A DNA stretch of 64,000 nt from Lineolata rhizophorae (taxonomy: Eukaryota; Ascomycota; Dothideomycetes; Lineolatales; Lineolataceae). The notes beneath the pieces were generated by a model that was not told where the DNA came from, ran no database searches, and saw only the letters and a list, made by a program, of their open reading frames with translations. The position numbers and the translations under genes are program-made. Location of the stretch: assembly GCA_010093515.1 (NCBI GenBank), contig MU001670.1:236930-300929 (forward strand), in the 5' to 3' direction. Positions within the stretch are counted from its first letter, which is position 1; every line of letters begins with the position of its first letter. Below, piece after piece: positions 23,374 to 35,500 of the stretch.

Positions 23374-23734
23374 GAGACTTACTATATTGATATTCGAAGT
23401 TGTTCTAAATTTTGTAGAACACCAGCATTAAAACTTACCATGCAATGCATAATTCCACCAGCCCAACTACATGTGACTACCTTTCATTATAAATAGAGCC
23501 CCGCGTAGAAACTGGCTAGCACTTAAATAAGGTTAAAGCCTTCCCCGGGTTTTGGAGCAAACTGGACTATGGCACTTCTACTATGCGAAATGACTGCAAA
23601 GCCATGGCGATATTTGTCTACGCTAGATCCCAATAACTGCGCATTAATGTATTCAAGATCAAGATATCTTGCGTAAAGACTGTATTTCCGAATATATTCA
23701 TGCGGAGGATGCCATGAAGTGCCGCATTAACGTG
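23374..23734. other. Intergenic region between convergent genes
   Basis: AT-rich 3'-flanking DNA between the GMC gene (+) and the membrane protein gene (-). Nothing further recognised. Confidence 0.4.
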
Positions 23735-24463
23735 CTACAATGGATATTGGGAAAGAGGGATACTCATCACTCTATTGTAAATTGCCTCCAACGCAGCACG
23801 CTCTTCACCAGACCACTGATTGACGCTGTCCATATCCCTCCATTTCTCAACTTGATTCCGCAGTTCAATCACTGTCGCTTCCGACTTTCTCATTTTGTCC
23901 AGCACAAATTCTTTGTCCACCGCACGAACATCGTTCAAGGCCCATATATCTACATCCATACAGTACTTTGTCCGCAGGAGATCTCGAAACTCCTGCAGGT
24001 CTTCAGGCCGAACATCATCCCCCGCAGTTTGCGGAAGGATCTCATCGCAAGTAAGAGGTTGCGAGCGGGGAAAAAGCCGCAGGATTTTCCGCCTAAATCC
24101 CCGCTCGTCAAGGCTTCCGTCGACTTCTAGAGCAGAGTATTCGCGACGAGTTGTTGTATCTTTACACCATGTGTAAAATGCCGGAGATAAGACGATGAGT
24201 ATGATGAAAGCCATGATCAAATAGATGAAATCCAATGTGTCCAACGTGCCGATTTTGTCTGACTGCACAAGTTCGATGATGACGGAGCTGTTTGGTAGGT
24301 GACCGGCTTGGCTCTCAACGTTTATAACGTTGCCTTCAGCTTCCGTTCCGTTGATAAATACGAGGTTCGCTGGTAGTCCTGGTAAGAGCCATTCTTCCGT
24401 AGTTATGTTAAGAAATTCCGGCACAGTCAACCTCGTGAGGTTCAGCCTATTCAGGGATTCCAT
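23735..24463 (-). CDS. Hypothetical single-pass membrane protein
   Basis: Intronless ORF of 242 aa starting at an ATG. The first 75 residues are polar, with several sequons, and probably face outward. One clear membrane helix follows (LDFIYLIMAFIILIVLSPAFY, about residues 77-97). The cytoplasmic tail of about 140 residues is basic, then helical and charged, ending in a segment (KMRKSEATVIELRNQVEKW) that could form a coiled coil or adaptor helix. I recognise no named domain. Even codon use and a continuous, well-ordered protein support a real gene. It lies in the accessory island between the GMC and Hsp70-like genes. Function unknown. Confidence 0.7.
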   Translation of the reverse strand: MESLNRLNLTRLTVPEFLNITTEEWLLPGLPANLVFINGTEAEGNVINVESQAGHLPNSSVIIELVQSDKIGTLDTLDFIYLIMAFIILIVLSPAFYTWCKDTTTRREYSALEVDGSLDERGFRRKILRLFPRSQPLTCDEILPQTAGDDVRPEDLQEFRDLLRTKYCMDVDIWALNDVRAVDKEFVLDKMRKSEATVIELRNQVEKWRDMDSVNQWSGEERAALEAIYNRVMSIPLSQYPL

Positions 24464-25334
24464 TAGGAACCACTACCACTTCTTGGAAAGTATTGTTAGA
24501 CTTGCCCTATTTTCATAGTTTTGTGGGTCACTCCGACACTTACAGAAATAAAGGATGCTTGTCCGTTTCCGCTGTTTTAATAACGTGCAGTCCGAAGCAA
24601 AAGCTGAACAGTGAATCATTTGCGATCACAGAAACTTGTTCTGAGGATCGTGATTTGCCTTAAATCAATGATGCTAGCTGAATGTGAACAATTCCACGCA
24701 GAAGTGGGTCAAATGTCAAAGCCAAAGGGACGTTATTGATACCGCAACTAAGTTTTTTCTCGAAACAGCCTTGTGCTGAAGAAACAGAAGCCTAGTAATC
24801 TTCTGGGGAAGTATTATCAATATTAAGGCATGTTTTCTCTCCGTGCCAGTAGAATCACCCTGCATATTGCACCGTGCGTATCAATAGTCACATTTTTGGC
24901 ACAGATCCGGTAAGCGTGAGGTAGTGCATTTCACAAGCGTTTTGCCTAGCCACAAGCAGTACGTATCCATGCGGCAGAGATTTGACAGTATTTGGAACAT
25001 GCTCGTGTGCTTGCTAAGGTCCACAACACGGAATTGAATAAAATTAGCGTATCGAAACCAGTGTCCCCCAAAAATGCGTGGCTGTAATTAAAATAAACCT
25101 AAGAGAATCAAACAGTTGAAACGAGGCCATTAAATTGGCGCCGATATAATGTCCAGCATTTTATTTAAGAATAAGAAGTAGCTTAAGGACTTTTTTTGGT
25201 CCTATATATCTAGTTCCTAACTACGGGTTTTTTAAATGGCCGTTCAGAATTTGGAGCACTATTCATTTAGTGGACAGTTCGAGCCGAACCAAAATATATT
25301 GCTACGGGAACACAGGTGTAAGGTAGGAAACTGC
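24464..25334. other. AT-rich intergenic region
   Basis: About 0.87 kb with no convincing ORF. It should contain the promoter of the membrane protein gene at its left end and the 3' end of the Hsp70-like gene at its right. The low GC suggests mutational decay, but no transposon feature is recognisable. Confidence 0.4.
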
Positions 25335-27735
25335 TCATAGGGACATTGTTTTGGCGAGAATTTCATCATTGCCAAAGAAAAGTTGAATTTGGACAGAGCT
25401 AGTATCGACGCGGATATCAAGCCTTAAATTGGCCGAAAAGTACGGCGTCCCTCTTGCACCTGCCTTGGTTCTGTCGAGAAGCACATCTGGAACATTTCTG
25501 AGGTCGCAGTCGAGTTTCGTAATTGCACCGGTGTCTGGGATCTTGGTTAGACCAGCAAGAGCGCAACAGTGGGAACGCTCTTCTTACGTTCGTGAAAGCG
25601 AGACAGGCTTTGGGGGGCCTGCTCTTCTGTTGTGGCCACAAAAATCGTCTGAAAGACTCTTACTTCCCCGATGTCGAACTTTTTGCGAAACCAAACGGAT
25701 GATGTTCTTGACTTGTTCGAGAACAGAGGGTCGCCCTTGTGGATAAGCCACGTAATCTGGTCCTTTGCCTTGTGTTGGCCGTCAAAAGGATCAATGTATC
25801 TATCCTGCTCCGAATGCCTGTGCGGTGCGAATAGTTGACATGTTGATAATCCGTAATGTTTTGGACATCTCTTTATTGACGCAAGTCCATCTGCTACGTC
25901 TATGCCTTTGGCCACTGCTCCACGAGCCACCGCAGTCCAGCTGTCGGTCCAATTAAGTCAACTAAGAAGCTTTATCTTTTCATGATTAGAACAACCTTCA
26001 GACTTACGGTTCGCTGCCGCGCTCCAACCCTATGTTTTTTATTCTGGCATAGTTGCCAACTTCGGTGAACAAATGCTCGTTTCGTGCGAAGCCTCCACAG
26101 AGGAATATCGACTAAACTGCTGTTAGAGAGTCTTCAATACCTAGACGAAACCGACCTTGCTCATACTCTGACTAAATAACCTCGCAGTTCGACTTGATTG
26201 ACTTGTCCTGCGATCAGCGCTCTCGTTCTTTGAATAGTGGGCTTGAAAATCGTTTTCAGCTCGTTCCTATCCTTTGGATCAGCTACGGCCTCGCTATTCA
26301 TGAATCCCTATTCCATCAAACTTACAGAGTCATCAAAATTTCACCGTCCTGAATGTCCTTTTCCCTGTCATCATCTATGTCTAGCTCGGATGGAAATGGA
26401 AGAAAGTATTTTGTGGGCTGATCTCTCTTGCCAAATCCGGTCTTTATGTTCTCCTCAAAATACCTTAGGATTCCTTGCATTTTGGGACCAACAACACTGT
26501 AAGATCCGGCGTCATTGTCTGGGAGACCATCCAGAAGCATGTCATAGTTTTCTTTTCCAATTTTCTGCCGTAGCCACCTTTGGAAGTCCAAGTCAATGTA
26601 CGAAGCTCCGCACCTATCACCTGTCCCGATGTAAAGGTGTGAGCTGCGATCTGAGACGGGACTCGAGAACTCGTAAGAGAAATATATACAGACCTGTCGC
26701 AAAGCCCACTTCCTCTATCTCGAAAGTGGGCTCCAGTTGTTTTACACGATATGAGATCAGATCCTGTCATGAACAATATTTCAGTCCTGAACTGGTTTGA
26801 GTGTAGAACAGAATAAATGTACCACCGTGCCACCACCAGCATCACACACCACAAAGCAGTCACCCTAAGAGTTTGTTAGATGATTTCTGTTTGAGCAGCG
26901 AAGGCTCATTGGAAGACCCACCACTTTGACGTCTCGATTGCGTTTTTGGTGCATAGACTTGAGAATATAGTACGATGCAGCTTCAGGCTCCGTGATAATA
27001 TATGTCTTTCTAAGGGTAGGGAAATGCGTTTCGTTGAATCCTGCTTTGTGGATAGCATGTAATGTTCTGTCCTTTCCCGTATCATTCCACACCTTGAGTG
27101 AATTAGCAGATGCAGAAGATAATGCCAAATTCCTACGCATACCGTGGGTACCGTGATAACTAAATCGATTGGCACAGTCGCTTGAAACCATTGCTTTGCT
27201 TGCTCTGCAGCGTGTTCCCTGACTCTCAGAAGATAGTCTGCGACAACTTGGGTGGCATCTCTCGCAGGGAATGCCACTATTCCGTCTTGAGCATTCCTAA
27301 TGGCTTGCAAATCAAGATTTTTCGTCCCCTCTAACACGGTTAGGATCATGCGAAGTTCTTCCAATCTTTGCTGTGGTTCAAACTCCAATTTTGCGTGCCT
27401 GACAACTGGTGAACCTGGACAAATGTCGAAACCCCATTGCTTCGCTGCATTTTTGGCTGCCGCGTAAGATATATCGCTGGGAACTTTGAATTCTTCCTTG
27501 GACTCATTCAAGTTGCTTCGGCCATTCCCAGCCGCCGCACTTGGCCAGCTTCCAACAAAACGGATCTCGTCGACTAGAAGACGGACAGTGTTCACTGTCA
27601 TGGGAAAAAATGCAATTCCTGTTGTGGAAAATGTCAGAAACAGTCACCATACTAGTATAGGACAAAATTTCGCTTGCCTGTGTATGTTGTTCCATAATCA
27701 ATAGCAATCACCACGCGATTGACTGGAACCGCCAT
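25335..27735 (-). CDS. Hsp70-like ATPase (actin-like ATPase fold)
   Basis: Ten exons by my model: 27735-27678, 27618-27143, 27092-26922, 26864-26823, 26763-26694, 26620-26326, 26266-26167, 26111-26008, 25940-25588 and 25534-25335, joined in phase to 622 aa. Phosphate-1 motif VIAIDYGTTYTG is split by intron 1, phosphate-2 is VVCDAGGGTV plus DLISY, and the adenosine motif is IFLCGGFARNE. The following WTAVARGAVAKG is typical of the fungal Hsp70-like group related to HSPA12 rather than canonical chaperones. No standard substrate-binding domain or EEVD tail is seen. The first intron uses a GC donor (ACAG/gcaagc), the only reading that preserves the motif. In fungi such proteins are numerous and often sit near incompatibility genes; a role as an ATP-dependent sensor or scaffold is conjecture. 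Confidence 0.87.
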
Positions 27736-28663
27736 CACTCAATCGCGAGCTTGTAATTTTGGAGGTTCTAGGCGGGGGATATACGCGCAGTCTGCGGAAG
27801 TTTGGCGAGAAATGTTAGGGGATACGAAATGTGCTGCTCGATGTCTATGCTAGGTTTAGAATTGACTACGTAACAAAAGCGCTCAAGGTTACGATACAAG
27901 GATTACACCGGGGAAAATCATGCTTTTTTCCCAAGATGTGGTCAGAACATTGAAGGCGTTGTAGGCATGCGAGGCTGAGACTGGTATCGCTAATTTGTGG
28001 GTGTTGATTGGGCTGGCGTAGTTGGGCATGCAAGTCGTCACGACCGGTAATCCACTCCCCCAACAATAGCTTAGACGCCTTTCAGCCTCATCCGCTCCTA
28101 ACACCCCGCCACATTTGACTGCATGCTTATCTCTCGCTAGCGATGCGCAGTGTAAATATAAATCGCTTAACACTCGATCGGGCAGAGTGGGGGCCGCCGT
28201 GTCACTTCGCGGCTGAAACTAGTTCATCAGCAGTGTCCATTGCGTTCTACTTGGCATTGGTAATTGTCCCTTCTTGCAGCAAATCACAACCAGCCAAGAG
28301 CTTCAGGGCGCTGCGATGTTGGAAGGCATGCCTTGGTTAGGCGGGGCAAACTCGTAGGTGGTGGCTCGATTCTGCTAAATCTTTATTACCCACTTCCCAC
28401 CGTGTCCACTAATAGCAAATACGGGCTTTCTGGGCGGAAAGCCAACCGCGGTTGGGCCCAGACACTTAACTCACCTCCTGATTAAACACTCCGCAGATTG
28501 TAGCTATCCAAAGCACCGCAGCCTTGAGCTTTTACGCCCAAAGCCAGGAAAATCATTCGAGAATCTGAATTTCAATTTTTTACGAGGCAAGTCTCACAAA
28601 TGCGCGTCACATTTCCCGTCGAGGAATCTAATCGTGTGGCTATAGGTCTAGCCAACTTAGAGC
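27736..28663. other. Divergent intergenic region
   Basis: About 0.93 kb between the Hsp70-like gene (-) and the coiled-coil gene (+), which likely holds both promoters. The short ORFs present lack any recognisable family. No regulatory motif identified. Confidence 0.4.
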
Positions 28664-30288
28664 ATGAGGTCGAACAGACATTCTCTAGGTTCTAAACCTG
28701 GAATGATAAAATCCCTCCCGGCTCGAAAAATTGGATCCCATTCCGACAGAGACATTCCACCAGTTTCGATAAGCTCAAAGGAACGAAAGTGGGAGAAGTG
28801 GTTATGTTCATTTGGACCGATTTCCACAAGTCAAAGAAAGCGTCCTTTGCGAGATGCTAGGTCACAGCGCGAGCACGATCTAGTAACGGACTCGGCGACG
28901 GCTATAAACACAGAGCTGCAGAGGAAAGTGGAGCTATATGAGACGTATTTGAAGAACCTATTCGAACTCAAAAGCGCACAAGAGAGTGTTCAATCCTACG
29001 GCTCAAACTGGACAGAAAGGTCACTCCCAGGACTTGTTGAAGGTATCAGAGACCGCTTGCGCGAGCTTGATGACCTTCAAAAGAGATTTCTTCAACTCTC
29101 CGAGGATAAGAGTCAATGGGAATATTATTCGCAAAGCCTTCAAGCTGATCGGGATCGCGTCTTTGAAGATAAGAACCGGTTGAACCAGCAATTAAAACTT
29201 CAAAAAGCTCAGTTCGAAAACGACAAATTGGCTTTACAGGAAGCCAAAAATTCAGAGCTAGCCACCCAGAGACTTGATGCAGCAAAAACCATGGAAGATA
29301 TGCGGCACAATCACAACAAAGAGCGCGAGAAATACACGGAAGAGCGCAAGAAGTACACGGAAGAGAACAAAGTCCGCATACAGAGCCTCGAAGCGGCATT
29401 ACTCAACACTTCACATCGGTTCCAACCTGTTCCTGATAGCTTGATGAAGGGCCGCTTCATTGATTTAAAAAACCAAGTTATTTCGATAAGCAGGACGGTA
29501 ACTTGGAGCCATGCTGATACCCCTTCTGTTCTGGTTGGAAACACTTTCAATCTGAGCAAATTTGTCTCGACTGCGCCAAAAAAGGACTGGAAATACGCAG
29601 TAGAGTATGCGTTCTGGAGCATCTTGATAGACCACTTTTTTTCGGTTCCATTTGGGGCCAAAGCATTAGGGAGGTCTGGCGAAGACTGTGCCCTTGCGTT
29701 GTGCTCAACATTTCGAAACCTCTTCCATCCCAAACCTGGTATGTTCGCTCGATTTATCAGCCTACCCATTCGCGGTATCTAATTGATGTTGAAGACAACC
29801 CGCTTGAGCCATCGTCTTTTACCATAGCAGCCGCAAATCACGTCACCGAAAAGTGGCGATCTGTCACGTTCGAGACAATCAGGGAAAGTCTAACAGATGA
29901 CGGACGATGCGATGCAGCACATGCGGGTATTATGAGGGATTATGATGACAATTTTTCAGCTGCATGCCGAAGGATTACAGAGGAACTACAAGTTTCAGCG
30001 GAGGATGCGGACCGACAGATTAGAGCCACTGTAAAGAACGCTCGATCTCTCGCACTTGACTTCGGCGTCCAGAGATTCAGATGGGAGATTTTTCTGCCGA
30101 AACAGGGTGATTTTATCTCTGCCGACGATTGCGCATTCAGAGATATCAACGGAGCAAACTCTAACCGGAAAGATAAAGGTATGGTTCAAATTGCGGTACG
30201 GCCTGGACTGAGAAGGAGAGGAGACGGCCAAGGTGGACTGACGAGTACAGTGACCGACGTTGAGCCGGCACTTGTGTATCTCGACTGA
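28664..30288 (+). CDS. Coiled-coil protein of unknown function
   Basis: Two exons, 28664-29738 and 29795-30288, joined in phase across a 56-nt intron (gtatgt donor, branch-like tctaat), give 522 aa. Residues about 80-245 are heptad-like and rich in Glu, Lys, Gln and Arg, including the duplicated REKYTEERKKYTEE motif. They form a long coiled coil after a basic N terminus. The C-terminal half is globular, with AVEYAFWSILIDHFFSVPFG and later FDNFSAACRRITEELQ-like helices. This coiled-coil plus globular arrangement recurs in uncharacterised Pezizomycotina proteins, but I know no named domain. It lies between the Hsp70-like and multi-pass membrane protein genes on the accessory island and shares strand with the latter. 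Confidence 0.8.
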
Positions 30289-31004
30289 AGTGCCATTGCC
30301 CAAATTCTGTTTCTCTCATTTAGTCACGTTCAGGAGCATGTAACGAGGACCTCGCGAAGAAAAAGAGATAATATTGAAAAAGTCCTGATCAAGAACGAAG
30401 GGATGCTTTCATTGTGGCCCACTTTGCTTATTTTAGCCAACTATCAGTATAACACGTTCGCCTTCTTCTCAGCTTGTTACAATTTGCATGCTAAATTAAG
30501 ACTCTTGGTAATGAGGCTGTATCTCTGAGTTCATGCGTACTAAAATTCAATAAATGGCTTAAGCCACAATTCTGTGGTGAGACATTTTGTTGTCGGTGAA
30601 ATTTTTGTGGTAGTCCCCACCTCGCCGCGTCGACCAGTTCCTGTGCAAGATATACTCAATCATACCCTCCCTGTGATGAGGCACGGCTACGACTGCCTAC
30701 CCCGACCAGGAGTAAAGGCGTGCAGGTATGACAGATCGAAACGTGGCCGCTTGAATCTGGTCTAAGGGGCGCTATACTACATCCGGCGATCACACATCCT
30801 ATGACTAGTCGTCCTGGTTATAGATATTTAGTTCCTGATATCTTACAGGACCTTTACCAGCCGGTTCTTCCTTTCCTTTTTCCTTTTTTTTTTTTTTTAA
30901 AAAAAAAAAACTGTTTGAGAGGATCTCTAGCTTCTCGGCGGGCCTTACAAACACCCTCGTCATTCTCGCTGTAAGTAAATGCTGTATGACTTTGGAGCAT
31001 CAAA
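30289..31004. other. Intergenic region with T/A homopolymer palindrome
   Basis: Contains the 3' flank of the coiled-coil gene and the promoter of the membrane protein gene. Near 30884-30910 a run of T is followed directly by a run of A, a potential hairpin or nucleosome-excluding tract. No other feature was recognised. Confidence 0.4.
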
Positions 31005-32261
31005 ATGAAAGGCATCTCAAGTCTTCCAGTTCATTTAAACAATATCTCATTTGAGGGTAATTATTTGCTTGGCAGAATTGTTATCAATTCTCTTGTATTA
31101 CTCTTCCCCGCTGTCTACGCATGCTTGAAATGGAATCGCAGTTTGTCGGTTGCCCGCTTACCGCTCTACACGAAATCTATCACATATGGCACGAATAGTT
31201 TCACCCTGTGAGTAAATGGCAGTTGGTTTCATACTGATGGTAAGCACTTTTTATGTTTGGCTAATGGAATCAGATGGTACATATTGCACGTAATCGATCT
31301 CAGCCTACGCAAGGCACAAATCAAGACCACGTACAGATACGTTCTAACGGATTCTTTATTCTACGTCTTCAAATTTGCTGCCGATATATTCATCATTGCC
31401 GGCGCATACCGGATTGCATCGGCAGAAATAAGCAAAAGAATTCTGAAGTCTTGGATTTGGAAGGCGACAGGAGACTTCGTGATTATTCTCCTCACCATGC
31501 TTGCGCTATTCCATGTTGGAACCCGTTTCGCTCATGGGATACTTTGGATTGGCGTTGCGGATATAATAGATATCCAACATCTTGCCCAGCGACGAAACGA
31601 ATTTGAAATCGCTTTCATGGTACTCCAGTTTCTTCTAGCGCTCGGAACGCTTGCTATGTCGACCCTCTCTCTATGGCTTTGGAAAGCGATAGATGGATGG
31701 CGCATTCCCAAGGTACGCCCAACGGTACACTTCTTTGATTTTGTTTTAAGTTCGTATGTTCTAAGAGATATCATGAAGGAGTCATGGTTGTTGGTCGTCG
31801 CAACCGGAAGTCTTTTGATTCGATCGATGTCCGAGCTCGTTGTCGTTGCCCGTCACAATTACCGACTCATGCCGAAGAACCCAGATACGGAATTCGCCAG
31901 AGATTTTGTCTATGGACTGTTCTCATCCATATTCCTTGTCGTCATCACCGTGTTTGCGCAATACATGAGGACGAAATCGCCGAAGCAGAATCTGGTAGAG
32001 CGGATGAAACAAGATTGCAGACAATATGTGCTCGCTAGGTTGGACGATAGTTCTGACCCTAGAACTGGACGATCAGCTATTGCGGTGTTGACGGTATTGG
32101 ATGAGCTGAGACAAGACTGGAGGGGCAGAATGTCAACAGACATTATGGAGGCTATGGGAAGTACTCCGCAAGTCGAACAGGAACTGAGAAGACAGTACAT
32201 GGATTATATAGCAAAACTACAAAGCGAATACGGCCAGCTCGTGCCAGTCACAGTCGGCTGA
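31005..32261 (+). CDS. Multi-pass membrane protein, unknown function
   Basis: Exon 1 31005-31207 and exon 2 31274-32261 join in phase across a 66-nt intron to 396 aa. Hydrophobic segments are visible around IVINSLVLLFPAVYACL, FKFAADIFIIAGAY, FVIILLTMLALFHVG, IAFMVLQFLLALGTLAM, ESWLLVVATGSLLI and DFVYGLFSSIFLVVITVFA, giving about six or seven helices. The last 110 residues are charged and helical, probably cytoplasmic. The arrangement recalls small fungal seven-helix proteins with a cytosolic tail, but no signature allows a family assignment. It is codirectional with the coiled-coil gene about 0.7 kb upstream. Confidence 0.8.
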
Positions 32262-32573
32262 GGCTCCACCGGACATTATGTCTTGTGTTTGTGCTTCTAG
32301 CAACGATGACTTGACCGCATCATCAGCTCTTGGAGTTTTGCCGTAGAATTTGACTTTAAGCTTTATAATCACATTCCACATTTCACAATGACTGCATCTG
32401 AGTGCAAAACATGCTATTTTCTTGATACGATTATTTTGGAATGGGAGAATAGAATGTCAATATTTGGAAAAGCTACACCGAACCTATGTAAGACGTTGAA
32501 CCGTACGACAGTTTAGTGCTTGCTCCGTCTATGTACTGGTGCACCGGTAGTTTCAATTTAAAAAGCAGTAAAC
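32262..32573. other. Short intergenic region between convergent genes
   Basis: AT-rich 3'-flanking DNA of the multi-pass membrane protein gene (+) and the PARP-like gene (-). Nothing else recognised. Confidence 0.4.
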
Positions 32574-35500
32574 TTAGACCGACCCTGACCGCAGCGAAGC
32601 AAAGGCACTTTGCATTGCAGGCGTTACGTGTCTCGCAAGGGGAACCTGAAAATTTGCTGGACACAAAAACACATAGCGCACCATAATTCTGCTCGCATCC
32701 TGAACAACATACGTACCATTGTTACTAACAGATGACCCAGCCAGCTCGCAGCCGAGCAACACCCGACGATTATGGTAGGCACTTGCAGTCCATGACGTAT
32801 TTTGGGAATTGGTGAAGCGCCATGAGGTGGACGGCTCATTTGCCAAGTAAATTCCGTTTCCGGACATAGCTCCATTTGCCATATACTCAGTTCCACTTTG
32901 AATTCTCAAACCCTCAGTTAAAATGCGATAGAGGCGATCGATCGTAGTGCCGTGAAAGACAGCATTACTGCCGCTGTTCTTGACATGCCTGCTGAAAGCT
33001 GACTCAAGTTCTGGGGCTGCATTGACGAGGATGAATTGATATACACCAGGCATACTAGGAACTCTGAGTTGGTTTGGAGCTGTGGTCATGAACCCCCGAT
33101 AACTAGTGCAAATCCAAGATAGAAGTCTCTCGTGCTGCCAGCCCAGCTGTTGCACTGATATAGAAAAGTTCAAAGTATTCCGAAAGTTTGACATCGGTGG
33201 AAAGCTGTCCAACACTGCTGTGAGTTGGCCTTCAGGGACAGGGCAGCCAGGTACCAGATCCATTCTTTCGCTTTGTGCGCATGCTGCGGCGTATACAGAG
33301 GCCAGCAAGGCATCTACCACAGCGGGATCCTGATAAAGATCAATCAAACGAACTTCTAGAGGGGAGCGCCTTAGGGCCAAACTGCAGGGTTTCGTGCATG
33401 TAGTAGAACGCCAAGCGGTAGGATTAGCGGCGCTTCCGCAGACAAGACAGACATGGCCCAAATGATCGATCGCGGAGCCTAAAGTCCTGTAGATAATCTC
33501 TAGGGACTGAAATCCTCGGAGGAGATGCTGCGATATGATTCGGTAAAGCTGATAAATTGCACGATTTGAGTCACCAGTGCAAGTATGTTTGTCCGGAGGA
33601 AAGCACCCCTTGACCACTCGCCAAAGTTGGTGTTCGGTCAAGGCAACGGATGTTTCTGGGTGCAGGTGCAAGCAGAACGCGGGAGACCGTCGACCGCCTC
33701 GCAAGCTCAATCGCAATATCAACATTCGAACTGACATTCCAATACCTAATGCCTTCCGTTGGAACGGACGAACATGGGTAAGCGGGAAGGAGAGCTCGTA
33801 TTCGCGATCATCGATCTTCTCAACCACATCAAGAAGCGACTTCGGAATTTCTGAGCTGGCGTACTCCGTAGCTGAGTGGTTCTCAATGCCCAGCGAGGTG
33901 AGTAGGGTTGAGGTCGCCCGTGCATCATGAAGCTTCAATGCGAGTCGTTTAGACTCTACAGAACGAGCTCTGTCCAGAAAAGAGTCATATTCTACACCGA
34001 GTATGTCCATTGTGGTTTTTAAGCTTGACTTCGTAGTTTCCAGGCGGAGATCAAATACTTTGGCAAAGTCCCGAAGCACCATTTTATCCGCCGTGGAAAG
34101 TTCGGAGGTTTCGCGCCAGCCAGTCAGAATTGACTCCGCAGCTTCTCTTTGTGAACTTTGACACCTGCCAACAACGCGTAGGCAAATACTGATTACTTGT
34201 TCGGACATACAAGTAACTGAAGACACCGTTTCGCAAACCCAGACTGCATTGCTGCCATCAGGTGATAGCTTAGACACAATGCAGTCGATAATAAGCATAC
34301 GATGCGGTTGCTGGCACCCGGCCAAGGTATCCAGAAACTTTCTGACAGAGCTCGATTCCTTCAAGAGAATCCATCTAAGATCTTTCTTCTCGTCACTAGG
34401 ACCTTCTAGTCGTTTCAGGACCGGTAAATATCCGACCAGTTGAGCTGTCCAGTCAAGTAGAGACCTCTGGAGCAGGGAAGGATACACACGCACACTTCGG
34501 CTGGTCGTTTGAGTGTCGTCACCATGGAAGATAGAGCTAAGATCCGAAATAAGATTAAACCATTCTTCCAAGTTGAGCTGTTGTAACAGCAAATTGGGCA
34601 ACGTCGAACCACTTTGCTCAATCATTGTGAAGAGCAGCCTCTTCCAGCATTGATTCTTGCTCTCTCTTGTCGACAAATATGGAACCAGAAGGGACGTGAG
34701 CGAAACGCAAGCCGAACCCTTATCTTGATAAGACTTGATAGTTGCAAGCTTTCGGACAAATCTGGCATCCATCTCATGCAAGCGACTCAAACACTGGCGA
34801 CGAAGTTGGCTATCAAGATCTGAATCATTCGACAAAGCTATGGCTACAACGTCCTGATTGGTATCGGACGTTGGCTGATGATGATGGACAGTGAGTGCCT
34901 TGACAATTTCTTCGAATACGGCGTTGACGCGGCCTTCGCCGAGAAGTACAGCCATGAGGTATGCGCGACTCGATTCCTGTTGGCCGTACTGTCGACTTTC
35001 GCATCGCATCCTGAAAACCATCTCCAAGTCTTCAATAGGTGGCAGCTTATCTATTAGCGACCTGATATCGTCACTAAGCCTGCTGTACACCCATGTTGTC
35101 CGCTGTATGACCGCGCCAAGATTGTAAATCCGCATACCCATACTGTCGCCCGGTCCGCCTCTTTGCAGCTGCGTGCGAAGGACTTCTTGAGCACGCCGGA
35201 CGACAGGCTCGGTAACCTCCCAAACGCGGTCACAGAACATGTGGCGAAGGTTTTCGTGTCCATCTAGGAAGCGCAGCAATTGGGCAAGGCTTGTGAGCAT
35301 TCGGTTGGTACTAGTGTCGCTGTTGAGCAAGTCCAGAGTGGCACCACATGTTGAGCTATTCCCTCCTTCAAATATCGCCTCGACTGTATCCAGGGTAGCC
35401 GGATCAGTCTTTGGATCTATGCAGTAGTGCGAAAACATCTCCACGGCCCTGCCGCCAATATGTGCAGCACTGTCCAACAGAACGAGCAAACGATTGAGGA

